This document shows positions 1 through 6,157 of a stretch of DNA of 6,928 bases, one piece after another. Both the position numbers and the translations under genes were made by a program. How positions within the stretch are numbered: position 1 is the stretch's first letter; each line of letters begins with the position of its first letter. The stretch comes from Chlamydiota bacterium. GTDB taxonomy: Bacteria > Chlamydiota > Chlamydiia > Chlamydiales > JAJFMK01. The stretch lies in assembly GCA_021772215.1 (NCBI GenBank), contig JAJFMK010000134.1, positions 1 through 6,928 on the forward strand. The letters are read 5' to 3'. Under the pieces are notes generated by a model. That model did no database searches. It had not been told where the DNA came from and worked only from the letters and a program-made list of their open reading frames with translations.

Positions 1-3
1 CAA

Positions 4-663
4 ATGGTCGAATTCAAAGATGCGTTAGCTGCTTGCTGCGCTAAAGTGAATGAGATGATCGGAAGGGATTATATCCTAGGGATTGCGAAAGACAAAAGCC
101 AGCAGTTTGTCGCAGAACTAGCGCTACCCTATTTACGCCACCTTCCAGCGCAAGTTTGTAGTGTTGCGACAAATACAACAAATATGGGAATCACTAGTCA
201 GTCTCCAATTTCGATGAACTATAGAAATTATCTGATCTTTGATGACGGCTCCTACAGTGGCTTGCAGCTATACCATATGCTTCTTGGATTTTGTATGATG
301 AATACGATGAATGATCTTACTACGCCCCGCGTCTATGTTGTGGTTCCTTTTGTTTCATCTGTCGCTCTAGAGGCTATTGAGCAGTTGCGGCATCACGATC
401 TTGTTGCAGAAGTGAGAATCCATCTGATCACAACAGACAGACGAATCAAGGCTGTTGTAGATTATTTTGACCAGCCTGAAATTGAAAAACTTACACTCAT
501 ATTTGGTAATAACACGATTCCGATAAATTGCCTCACTATGGCGGAGTGGAAGTTTGCCGATGAAGGTTCAATTCCAAAGCAGGTGGAAAATATAACCTTC
601 AAAGGAAAAAAATATAAATTTGTTTCCCCACAACCTCCATGTTACAAAACTAAAACAGAATGA
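4..663 (+). CDS. Phosphoribosyltransferase-like protein, possibly 5'-truncated
   Basis: Encodes 219 residues from the ATG at position 4. The frame is open to the window edge (the preceding codon is CAA), so the true start may lie upstream; no ribosome binding site can be judged. Residues 76-86 (YLIFDDGSYSG) form a hydrophobic strand, an acidic pair D80-D81 and a small-residue loop. This resembles the PRPP-binding loop of type I phosphoribosyltransferases. A second hydrophobic strand follows at about 109-116 (RVYVVVPF), then a helix, then another strand near 138-143, in keeping with an alternating alpha/beta fold. A late motif near 177-189 (LTMAEWKFADEGS) has no function I can name. No signal peptide or membrane segment is apparent. 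It overlaps the following LRR gene by four bases, so the two are probably co-translated. Base composition is AT-rich (19 G/C in positions 181-240). The fold is inferred from one motif; substrate and reaction are unknown. Confidence 0.7.
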   Translation: MVEFKDALAACCAKVNEMIGRDYILGIAKDKSQQFVAELALPYLRHLPAQVCSVATNTTNMGITSQSPISMNYRNYLIFDDGSYSGLQLYHMLLGFCMMNTMNDLTTPRVYVVVPFVSSVALEAIEQLRHHDLVAEVRIHLITTDRRIKAVVDYFDQPEIEKLTLIFGNNTIPINCLTMAEWKFADEGSIPKQVENITFKGKKYKFVSPQPPCYKTKTE

Positions 664-1805
664 CCAGCGCCCTATCCAATCACGATTTTTTGTTCGATAG
701 AATCCCTGTTATCAGAGAGGACCCGAGATCTGCTACTAATGGTGATCTAAGGAGGCTCACTGACCTCTTTCCGGATATGAGCCTGACAGCTCATTTTCAT
801 GGGGTATTAAACAAACAAGCTGAAGAGTACAGTCAAGCGTTAGCTATCTTTCAAGCTACCTTTCCTAGCCAAGATGAGCTGATCGCTGGATATTTAGGGT
901 TAGATCGTTGGGAAACCGCGGGAAATAAGGCCGAGGCAATTACACGGATTGTTAATGCATATCTAAATGATCTTGATATTTTACATTTGGTCGATCTTGG
1001 TCTCACCTCTTTGCCAGAAAATATCTATTATTTGCGAAGTTTGGAGGAGCTTGAAGTATCAAAAAACTGCCTAAGAGAGCTACCTGATAGCATCATAGGT
1101 TTAGTAAATTTGACTCGTCTCGATGTCTCATCGAATCGCATCAAAGAGCTGCCGGAAAATATAGGCAAATTGCGGCAATTGAACACTCTAATTGCAAGTA
1201 GGAATCGCCTCATTGAACTGCCCAAAAGCGTTGGAAACCTAACTAAATTACACACTCTGGAAGTCGGAGAAAATTTCATATCCAAGCTTCCAGACTGCTT
1301 AGTAGATCTACCGAATGTGACTAAAATAGTAGTTGATTGTAACTGTATAACGGACTTTCCTGAAAATATAACAGAGGCATATCCGGTTTTTGTGAATTGG
1401 GGAAACCCCATTAAAGTTGAACAACAAACAGAAGTATTAACCCCGTCGTCTGATCTTGTTTCAAATTTCCATGTTCAAACCTTAAAGTTTTTTTATACGC
1501 TTGCAAGGCCTTTTAACTTTGTTCATACTGAGACAATAGATCTAAGAGGGTCGGGTCTTATAGAGCTGCCCGTTATTCTATTCAGCCTACCTCTTCTTAA
1601 AACGATACTCTCTGATTCTAGCATGAAAAAGGCCGAAATGGAGGAGCTTATCCTAGCTGGCCGCCAGCTGGAAAAATTCCCTCAATGGATCGATCTTCTT
1701 GATAAGAGCAAAGTCAAAAGAGTTGACTTACGGGGCAACAACTTCAGCTCGGTCGAACTAGAAAAGCTATTAGACTTTCCGAACTTAAAAGAGCTTGCCC
1801 TTTGA
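660..1805 (+). CDS. Leucine-rich repeat protein with 23-residue LRRs
   Basis: Encodes 381 residues. Its ATG overlaps the TGA of the upstream gene (ATGA, 660-663), and there is no purine-rich ribosome binding site before it, so translation probably depends on coupling. Residues 1-104 form a non-repeat N-terminal region with no recognised domain. Residues 105-242 are six consecutive LRRs of exactly 23 residues, beginning at 105, 128, 151, 174, 197 and 220. Their pattern is LxxLxVxxNxLxxLPxxIxxLxx, the class found in Shoc2/ROCO-like and many bacterial host-interaction proteins. After a linker (about 243-288), degenerate repeats resume at about 291, 328 and 352. The protein ends with LKELAL, six residues into another repeat, with no capping region. 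No signal peptide or transmembrane segment is visible. LRRs bind protein partners; the partner is unknown. A secreted effector or an intracellular partner of the phosphoribosyltransferase-like protein are both possible. The ORF is secure; the role is inference. Confidence 0.88.
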   Translation: MTSALSNHDFLFDRIPVIREDPRSATNGDLRRLTDLFPDMSLTAHFHGVLNKQAEEYSQALAIFQATFPSQDELIAGYLGLDRWETAGNKAEAITRIVNAYLNDLDILHLVDLGLTSLPENIYYLRSLEELEVSKNCLRELPDSIIGLVNLTRLDVSSNRIKELPENIGKLRQLNTLIASRNRLIELPKSVGNLTKLHTLEVGENFISKLPDCLVDLPNVTKIVVDCNCITDFPENITEAYPVFVNWGNPIKVEQQTEVLTPSSDLVSNFHVQTLKFFYTLARPFNFVHTETIDLRGSGLIELPVILFSLPLLKTILSDSSMKKAEMEELILAGRQLEKFPQWIDLLDKSKVKRVDLRGNNFSSVELEKLLDFPNLKELAL

Positions 1806-1818
1806 TTAGTCAAAAACT

Positions 1819-2025
1819 CTACCACTCCAAGATAATCTTTCCGCTGTCTCCTGAGATCATGGTTTCGAAGGCCTCTTCGAAATCTTGGTATGGGAAGCGG
1901 TGGGTGATCACACCGTCCACTTTTAGGCCGCCATAGACCATGTTACTCATCTTATGCCAGGTGGAGAAGATTTCGCGGCCGTAGATTCCTTTGATGGTGA
2001 GCATCTTGAAGATGACAAGGTCCCA
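1819..2025 (-). repeat. Direct repeat copy A (tdh 3' end, 207 bp)
   Basis: Aligns without gaps to 3892-4098 at an offset of 2,073 bases. The five differences are at 1819, 1840, 1861, 1864 and 1913. The final 112 bases (1914-2025) are identical in the two copies. Homology stops abruptly after 2025 (CCCA then ATGG here, GTCG in the other copy) and at the outer edge of the stop codon. Copy A is the one detached from a complete gene. Confidence 0.95.
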
Positions 2026-2055
2026 ATGGTGATCCTCAATTCGCTTAGAATTCAC
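1819..2055 (-). pseudogene. tdh: Detached 3' fragment of tdh (codons 273-340)
   Basis: The reverse-strand sequence 2025-1819 encodes the last 68 residues of threonine dehydrogenase plus a stop codon (TAG; TAA in the intact gene). It matches the intact tdh 3' end without gaps. The only residue change is Asp310 to Gly, in the segment KVDGVITHRF. The frame extends upstream through ten unrelated codons (NSKRIEDHH after the start) to a GTG at 2055, four bases after the stop of the upstream LRR gene. No ribosome binding site precedes that GTG. The catalytic zinc ligands, the structural zinc cysteines and the nucleotide-binding fold are all missing, so it cannot be a dehydrogenase. It ends 13 bases from the convergent LRR gene at 660-1805. 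It is best read as a remnant or duplicate of tdh, although a 78-residue peptide could be made if translation continues from the LRR gene. Confidence 0.9.
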
Positions 2056-2059
2056 TGAT

Positions 2060-3805
2060 TCAGTAGAAACTCAGCTTCTTGATATGATTTGCCCCCTGAG
2101 GATATCTGTTCAATACAGCTCTGACCTCTTTCATGGTCATATCGAAAAAGATTAACGATCTCTTTCCACACATGTCGCTAGCTGAAGTTTCTGCTGTTGC
2201 CAAGTGTGGCAAACCTGTTCTTCCATCTTTAAAATGGGCATTACGGATGAGTGCAGCTGTTCTCATATTACTTGATGATACATCAATGGCTAGCCCACTA
2301 AATATAAGAGAACACAGTGAAGCGATACTATCGTCGTCAAGCATATCCAATGTTAACGCGAGGTAAGCTAAATTTAAGGATCTACCTAGACCATTCGCTA
2401 AAATTTTGACTGTCTCGTTACCCCAAGACTGAGGTCCCGTGAAAGTCCATGAATGATTGTTAGCTAACCTTACAATAGAGAGAGAGTGGTGATTTAGGAT
2501 AAGGTCAACTATATACGAGACCCCACTGTGATCTATTATATTCGATTCTAAATTTAGTTCTGTCAGATGGATAGTGGTTTTCAACCCTTCGGTGAGAATC
2601 TGTAGGCCTTCTGTTGAGATACCGCACTTGGATAAATTAAGTGAAATAATGGAGCTGTTGTTTTTGACAAATTGGTAGATATGATTAATTGGTAATCGGC
2701 TACTTTCGATTGCCAACTTTTTGACTTTAACGCCCTTTTCATTTGATTGGGCTATAAGGGCGGAGATGATTTCGCCTATGGATCTTTCTGTCAGGTCTTG
2801 CCCTCCAAGATGTAAGATCTTTAAGTTGCTTTGGCGTATAAAATCTGCTAGAGCTGAGACTGACTCTGTATCTTGAGGAACATGGGATAATGACAGTGAT
2901 TGTATCCAATTGTTTTTTCTCAAAGAGATGAAATATGGTCTCTGTGTTGATTTTTTTAATGCAGGGGACAGACGGAGATTAATGTTTTCAGGCCCTTTTT
3001 TAGCATTTAACAGTGATGCTAAATAATTCACCGTAGATTCAATGTCACCAAGACCAGACAGAAATAGAGACTTCAGTGTAGAATGGTTCGTGATTGTCTC
3101 AAGGAGTGGTATAGAATCCTCTGGACCAAGGCTTATTGATTTTAAGGCCACTAAATATGTTAGTGCTTCTTTGAGAGAGTCGAGGCTTTTGTTTTTTAGA
3201 CGGTCCACACTCAGAGTGAGATGCTCTACTAATCCTTTTTTAAGAAAGCTTATTATGGGGGCATTTATAGCTAATTCAAGTGAGTTGCTTATCAACTGGA
3301 GATTCACTACAGAAGGAGGAAGAGCTCCGATTAACTGTGATGTATATGCTGTAGAAAGAAAACAGGTAGATATATTGACTGTTTTCAATTGCCCCAGAGA
3401 AGAGATAACATCCAAACATTCTTTAGAAGGCTGTTTAGGGACACTCTGACCAGTATTTCGTGTTAGTCTCAATGAGTGTAAATTAATACATGATTTTCCT
3501 ATCTGAGAAGAGATATCCGAAAAATCAGAAACATTAACCGTCAGGTCATGAAGCTCAGCGCCTGCCTCTTTTAAGAGTTCACAAAAAATTGCAACTCCAC
3601 CTTCCAGTTGATCTGGCAGATATATTGAAATTGAGAGTGGCTGAATCTTCCTTTCCTTTAACCTATCAATTTCACTTGTCAACCGAGATTTTGTAAATTC
3701 TTCCACGGCAGGTGAGTACAGCTCGATGACGATATTGTGATATGGAACGTCAGGTGTTTTAGCACTTTCAAGATTTCGATGATGAGCTATTTCTTTAACT
3801 GACAT
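2060..3805 (-). CDS. Ribonuclease-inhibitor/NLR-type leucine-rich repeat protein
   Basis: Encodes 581 residues. Leucine-rich, alpha/beta horseshoe-type repeats cover most of the chain. The clearest lie at residues 385-450, for example IHLTELNLESNIIDHSGV at 412-429 and HHSLSIVRLANN at 439-450. They repeat about every 28 residues with the LxxLxLxxNxIxxxGxxxI pattern of ribonuclease-inhibitor and NLR LRRs. More degenerate units occur at about 107-115, 138-175, 190-250 and 296-350. The first 80 residues and last 60 are non-repeat; the N-terminal part has a charged helix near 35-55. No signal peptide, membrane segment or catalytic motif is seen. The ATG at 3805 is the only plausible start, because an in-frame TAA lies four codons upstream. 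The gene is AT-rich (23 G/C in positions 2701-2760), unlike the adjacent tdh. It lies between two copies of the tdh 3' end, suggesting acquisition. Eukaryote-like LRRs of this class are common in amoeba-associated bacteria, so a host-interaction role is plausible but unproven. Confidence 0.88.
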   Translation of the reverse strand: MSVKEIAHHRNLESAKTPDVPYHNIVIELYSPAVEEFTKSRLTSEIDRLKERKIQPLSISIYLPDQLEGGVAIFCELLKEAGAELHDLTVNVSDFSDISSQIGKSCINLHSLRLTRNTGQSVPKQPSKECLDVISSLGQLKTVNISTCFLSTAYTSQLIGALPPSVVNLQLISNSLELAINAPIISFLKKGLVEHLTLSVDRLKNKSLDSLKEALTYLVALKSISLGPEDSIPLLETITNHSTLKSLFLSGLGDIESTVNYLASLLNAKKGPENINLRLSPALKKSTQRPYFISLRKNNWIQSLSLSHVPQDTESVSALADFIRQSNLKILHLGGQDLTERSIGEIISALIAQSNEKGVKVKKLAIESSRLPINHIYQFVKNNSSIISLNLSKCGISTEGLQILTEGLKTTIHLTELNLESNIIDHSGVSYIVDLILNHHSLSIVRLANNHSWTFTGPQSWGNETVKILANGLGRSLNLAYLALTLDMLDDDSIASLCSLIFSGLAIDVSSSNMRTAALIRNAHFKDGRTGLPHLATAETSASDMCGKRSLIFFDMTMKEVRAVLNRYPQGANHIKKLSFY

Positions 3806-3806
3806 A

Positions 3807-3813
3807 CCTTTCC
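3807..3813 (-). promoter_or_regulatory. Poorly spaced GGAAAGG before the RI-type LRR gene
   Basis: The reverse strand reads GGAAAGG followed by a single T and then the ATG at 3805. The sequence resembles a Shine-Dalgarno site, but one base of spacing is far shorter than the usual five to nine. No alternative start codon is available within the next 25 codons, and an in-frame TAA at 3818-3820 blocks an upstream start. Translation may be inefficient or depend on other features. Confidence 0.3.
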
Positions 3814-3891
3814 GTGTTTATAGATAAAACGTGTAAACAGTTCTATTTTTTTGGCAATGACAAGAGGTTATGTGATATTAGGTTTAATAAT

Positions 3892-4098
3892 TTACCACTC
3901 CAAGATAATCTTCCCGCTGTCTCCTGAGATCATCGTCTCGAAGGCCTCTTCGAAATCTTGGTATGGGAAGCGGTGGGTGATCACATCGTCCACTTTTAGG
4001 CCGCCATAGACCATGTTACTCATCTTATGCCAGGTGGAGAAGATTTCGCGGCCGTAGATTCCTTTGATGGTGAGCATCTTGAAGATGACAAGGTCCCA
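3892..4098 (-). repeat. Direct repeat copy B (3' end of intact tdh, 207 bp)
   Basis: This is the tail of the complete tdh gene, codons 273-340 plus the TAA stop. It matches 1819-2025 at 202 of 207 positions. Together the two copies bracket the RI-type LRR gene as direct repeats in the same orientation, so one repeat unit (2026-4098) contains the LRR gene, the 86-bp intergenic spacer and this tail. Confidence 0.95.
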
Positions 4099-4914
4099 GT
4101 CGATGAGGGTCGTCTGGGGAAGGATACCGAGGAGGGCGATTTTCGCGCCGGGTCTGGCGGATTTTAGGAGATCGTTGAGGCCGTCGGGGTGTCCTGACAT
4201 CTCTAGGCCGACAGAGAAGCCGTCCCAGATGGAGAGCTCTTCGACGACGTCTTTGATCTTCTCTTCGCGGATGTTGACACATCTGGTAGCGCCCAATTTT
4301 TTGGCCCTCTCGAGGCGCTTGGGGTTGGGGTCTGTCACGACGACGCTTCTGGCGCCGGCAAACTTGGCGATGGCAGCTGACATGATACCTATTGGGCCAG
4401 CTCCGGTAATGAGGACATCTTCGCCGGGAATATCGCAGGAGAGGGCGGTATGGACCGCGTTGCCAAAGGGGTCTAAGATGGCGCTGATCTCGTCGCTGAT
4501 ATGGGGAGGGAGTTTGAAGATATTTTCTTCGGGTACGGAGAGATATTCGGCGAAGCAGCCGGGGGTGTGGACGCCGATCCCTTTGGTGTTGGGGCAGAGG
4601 TGACGTACTCCCTCGCGGCAGGAGCGGCAGTGACCGCAGGTGAGGTGACCTTCTGCGCTGACGCGCTCGCCCACCTTGATCCCTTTGACGTCGCTACCTA
4701 CCTTCTCGACATGGCCCATAAATTCATGGCCGATGACCATGGGGACAGGGACATTCTTCTGCGCCCAGCGGTCCCACTTATAAATATGGGTGTCTGTGCC
4801 GCAGATAGCTGTTTTCTTCACCTTGACGAGGACGTCGCGGGGACCAATCTCTGGAACGGGTACCTCTTTTAAAACGAGGCCGCGATCCTTTTCCTGTTTA
4901 ACAAGTGCTTTCAT
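3892..4914 (-). CDS. tdh: L-threonine 3-dehydrogenase
   Basis: Zinc- and NAD-dependent medium-chain dehydrogenase that oxidises L-threonine to 2-amino-3-ketobutyrate, the first step of threonine breakdown to glycine. Its 340 residues match the usual length (341 in E. coli). Catalytic zinc ligands are visible at Cys38 (TAICGTD) and His63-Glu64 (GHE). The structural zinc cysteines are 93, 96, 99 and 107. The GHxTCGHC segment includes His90, tied to threonine specificity in the E. coli enzyme. The nucleotide-binding glycine motif GAGPIG is at 171-176, and DPFGNAVHTALS at 148-159 is characteristic of Tdh. The start lies inside the 3' end of kbl (17-bp overlap), and no strong ribosome binding site precedes it, so it is probably coupled to kbl translation. 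The gene is clearly richer in G+C than the LRR genes (36 G/C in positions 4141-4200). Its last 68 codons are duplicated at 1819-2025. Confidence 0.97.
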   Translation of the reverse strand: MKALVKQEKDRGLVLKEVPVPEIGPRDVLVKVKKTAICGTDTHIYKWDRWAQKNVPVPMVIGHEFMGHVEKVGSDVKGIKVGERVSAEGHLTCGHCRSCREGVRHLCPNTKGIGVHTPGCFAEYLSVPEENIFKLPPHISDEISAILDPFGNAVHTALSCDIPGEDVLITGAGPIGIMSAAIAKFAGARSVVVTDPNPKRLERAKKLGATRCVNIREEKIKDVVEELSIWDGFSVGLEMSGHPDGLNDLLKSARPGAKIALLGILPQTTLIDWDLVIFKMLTIKGIYGREIFSTWHKMSNMVYGGLKVDDVITHRFPYQDFEEAFETMISGDSGKIILEW

Positions 4915-6106
4915 GTTTTTCTAGTACGTTAAGTTCTCTTCCTACCTTCTCGAAGGCCGTGATGGCGCGATCAAGATCTTCTCGGCTGTGCGCAGCAGAC
5001 ATCTGTGTGCGAATCCTAGCCTGACCCATCGGAACGACAGGGTAGGAGAATCCAATCACATAGATGCCCTCTTTGAGCATCTCATCAGCAAAGCGGCCTG
5101 CGAGGCTGGCGTCGCCAAGCATGACCGGGATGATCGGATGTTCGCCTGGAACCAGATCAAAGCCGAGTGCGCTCATCTTTTGGCGGAAGTAGTTGCTATT
5201 GTCTCTTAATTTCTGACGAAGGTCAGAAGAGGTCTCTAAAATGTCGAGGACAGTCAGTGACGCCTCAGCGATCGCAGGCATCAGGGCGTTGGAAAAGAGG
5301 TAGGGGCGTGAGCGCTGGCGTAAGAATTCGACGATCTCCTTGCGGCCACTGGTAAAGCCGCCAGAGGCGCCGCCAAGAGCCTTTCCAAAGGTGCTGGTGA
5401 TGATGTCGACGCGGCCCAAAACGTTGCAATATTCGGCCGTTCCTTTGCCGTTCTCTCCTAAAAAACCTGTGGAGTGGCAGTCGTCGATCATCACAAGAGC
5501 GTTGTACTTGTCAGCCAGATCGCAGATCGCTTTGAGGTTGGCGATGGTGCCATCCATCGAGAAGACACCGTCGGTGGCGATGAGGCGACGCCGCGCGTTT
5601 TGGCAGCTTTTGAGCTTCTCTTCAAGATCATTCATGTCATTGTTCTTGTAGCGAAAACGCTCTGCTTTACAGAGGCGGATGCCGTCGATGATGCTGGCGT
5701 GGTTTAAGCTGTCGCTGATGACCGCATCATCTTTGGTCAAAATCGTCTCAAAGAGACCGCCGTTGGCGTCAAAGCAGGAGGAGTAGAGGATGGTATCTTC
5801 GGTGTTTAGGAACTTGGAGATGCGCTTTTCGAGCTCTTTATGGATATCCTGTGTGCCGCAGATAAAGCGGACAGAGGCCATCCCAAAGCCATGTTTTTCA
5901 ATACCCTTGATGCCTGATTCCATGACACGCTTGTCATTGGCCAGTCCAAGATAATTATTGGCGCAGAAATTGAGCACCTCTTTGCCACTGTCGAGTTTAA
6001 TACGAGACTGCTGCTGAGAGGTGATAACTCTTTCACTCTTAAAGAGCCCCTGCCCTTTAAGCTGCTGCGTCTCTTGTTCTAGATCTGTCAGAAATTTCTT
6101 ATCCAT
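4898..6106 (-). CDS. kbl: Glycine C-acetyltransferase (2-amino-3-ketobutyrate CoA ligase)
   Basis: PLP-dependent enzyme of the alpha-oxoamine synthase family. It cleaves 2-amino-3-ketobutyrate with CoA to glycine and acetyl-CoA, taking the unstable product of Tdh directly. Its 402 residues compare with 398 in E. coli. Key motifs are NNYLGLA (50-56), SLNHASIIDG (133-142, with His136 expected to stack on PLP), IDDCHSTG (207-214, with Asp208 expected to contact the PLP ring nitrogen) and TFGKALGGASGG (239-250), where Lys242 should be the PLP Schiff-base lysine. The ATG at 6106 is supported by AGGAGG six bases upstream. The kbl-tdh order and 17-bp overlap match the threonine-catabolic operon of many bacteria. 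The M48 protease gene ends 51 bases upstream in the same direction, so the operon may extend further. A leader hairpin overlaps its ribosome binding site. Confidence 0.97.
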   Translation of the reverse strand: MDKKFLTDLEQETQQLKGQGLFKSERVITSQQQSRIKLDSGKEVLNFCANNYLGLANDKRVMESGIKGIEKHGFGMASVRFICGTQDIHKELEKRISKFLNTEDTILYSSCFDANGGLFETILTKDDAVISDSLNHASIIDGIRLCKAERFRYKNNDMNDLEEKLKSCQNARRRLIATDGVFSMDGTIANLKAICDLADKYNALVMIDDCHSTGFLGENGKGTAEYCNVLGRVDIITSTFGKALGGASGGFTSGRKEIVEFLRQRSRPYLFSNALMPAIAEASLTVLDILETSSDLRQKLRDNSNYFRQKMSALGFDLVPGEHPIIPVMLGDASLAGRFADEMLKEGIYVIGFSYPVVPMGQARIRTQMSAAHSREDLDRAITAFEKVGRELNVLEKHESTC

Positions 6107-6112
6107 AGCCAG

Positions 6113-6118
6113 TCCTCC
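6113..6118 (-). promoter_or_regulatory. Ribosome binding site of kbl
   Basis: The reverse strand has GGAGGA at 6118-6113, following an A at 6119 (AGGAGGA overall). It sits six bases before the kbl ATG, an almost perfect Shine-Dalgarno sequence at ideal spacing. This fixes the kbl start at 6106. It is also the 3' arm of the leader hairpin at 6113-6134. Confidence 0.9.
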
Positions 6119-6134
6119 TAAACATATTGGAGGA
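6113..6134 (-). promoter_or_regulatory. Hairpin that sequesters the kbl ribosome binding site
   Basis: In the mRNA orientation, UCCUCC (6134-6129) is followed by a 10-base AU-rich loop and then GGAGGA (6118-6113). The six base pairs are perfect, four of them G-C. The 3' arm is the kbl Shine-Dalgarno sequence, and the 5' arm is identical to the anti-Shine-Dalgarno core of 16S rRNA. Folding would reduce kbl initiation, and that of tdh through coupling. The pairing is read directly from sequence; a regulatory role is inferred. Confidence 0.5.
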
Positions 6135-6157
6135 TATTATCGGCTTTTCAAATGATT

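Noticed and set aside
1028..1411. Minus-strand 127-codon open frame within the LRR gene
   Set aside because: It is antisense to the regular 23-residue repeats; the periodicity of the real repeats explains its regular look.
1801..1814. Short palindrome TTTGA-TTAG-TCAAA at the stop of the LRR gene as a bidirectional terminator
   Set aside because: A five-pair stem with a single G-C pair is too weak, and no clear U-run follows in either direction.
2133..2366. Plus-strand open frame whose start (INDLFPHMSL) resembles the LTDLFPDMSL segment of the 660-1805 protein
   Set aside because: It lies wholly antisense to the 581-residue LRR gene, is short and has no ribosome binding site. The shared residues are few and probably chance.
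3876..3889. Stem TATTA/TAATA just after the tdh stop as a terminator
   Set aside because: Only five A-T pairs and no following U-run on the transcribed strand.
3874..3906. Possible promoter for the RI-type LRR gene: TTGGAG, 17 bases, TAATAT on the reverse strand
   Set aside because: It matches only three of six and four of six consensus bases in AT-rich DNA, too weak to annotate.
4025..4872. Several open frames overlapping tdh, such as 4064-4603 and 4501-4872 on the plus strand and 4025-4282 on the minus strand
   Set aside because: They are shadows of a G+C-rich gene whose protein is unambiguously threonine dehydrogenase, and their own translations show no recognisable domain.
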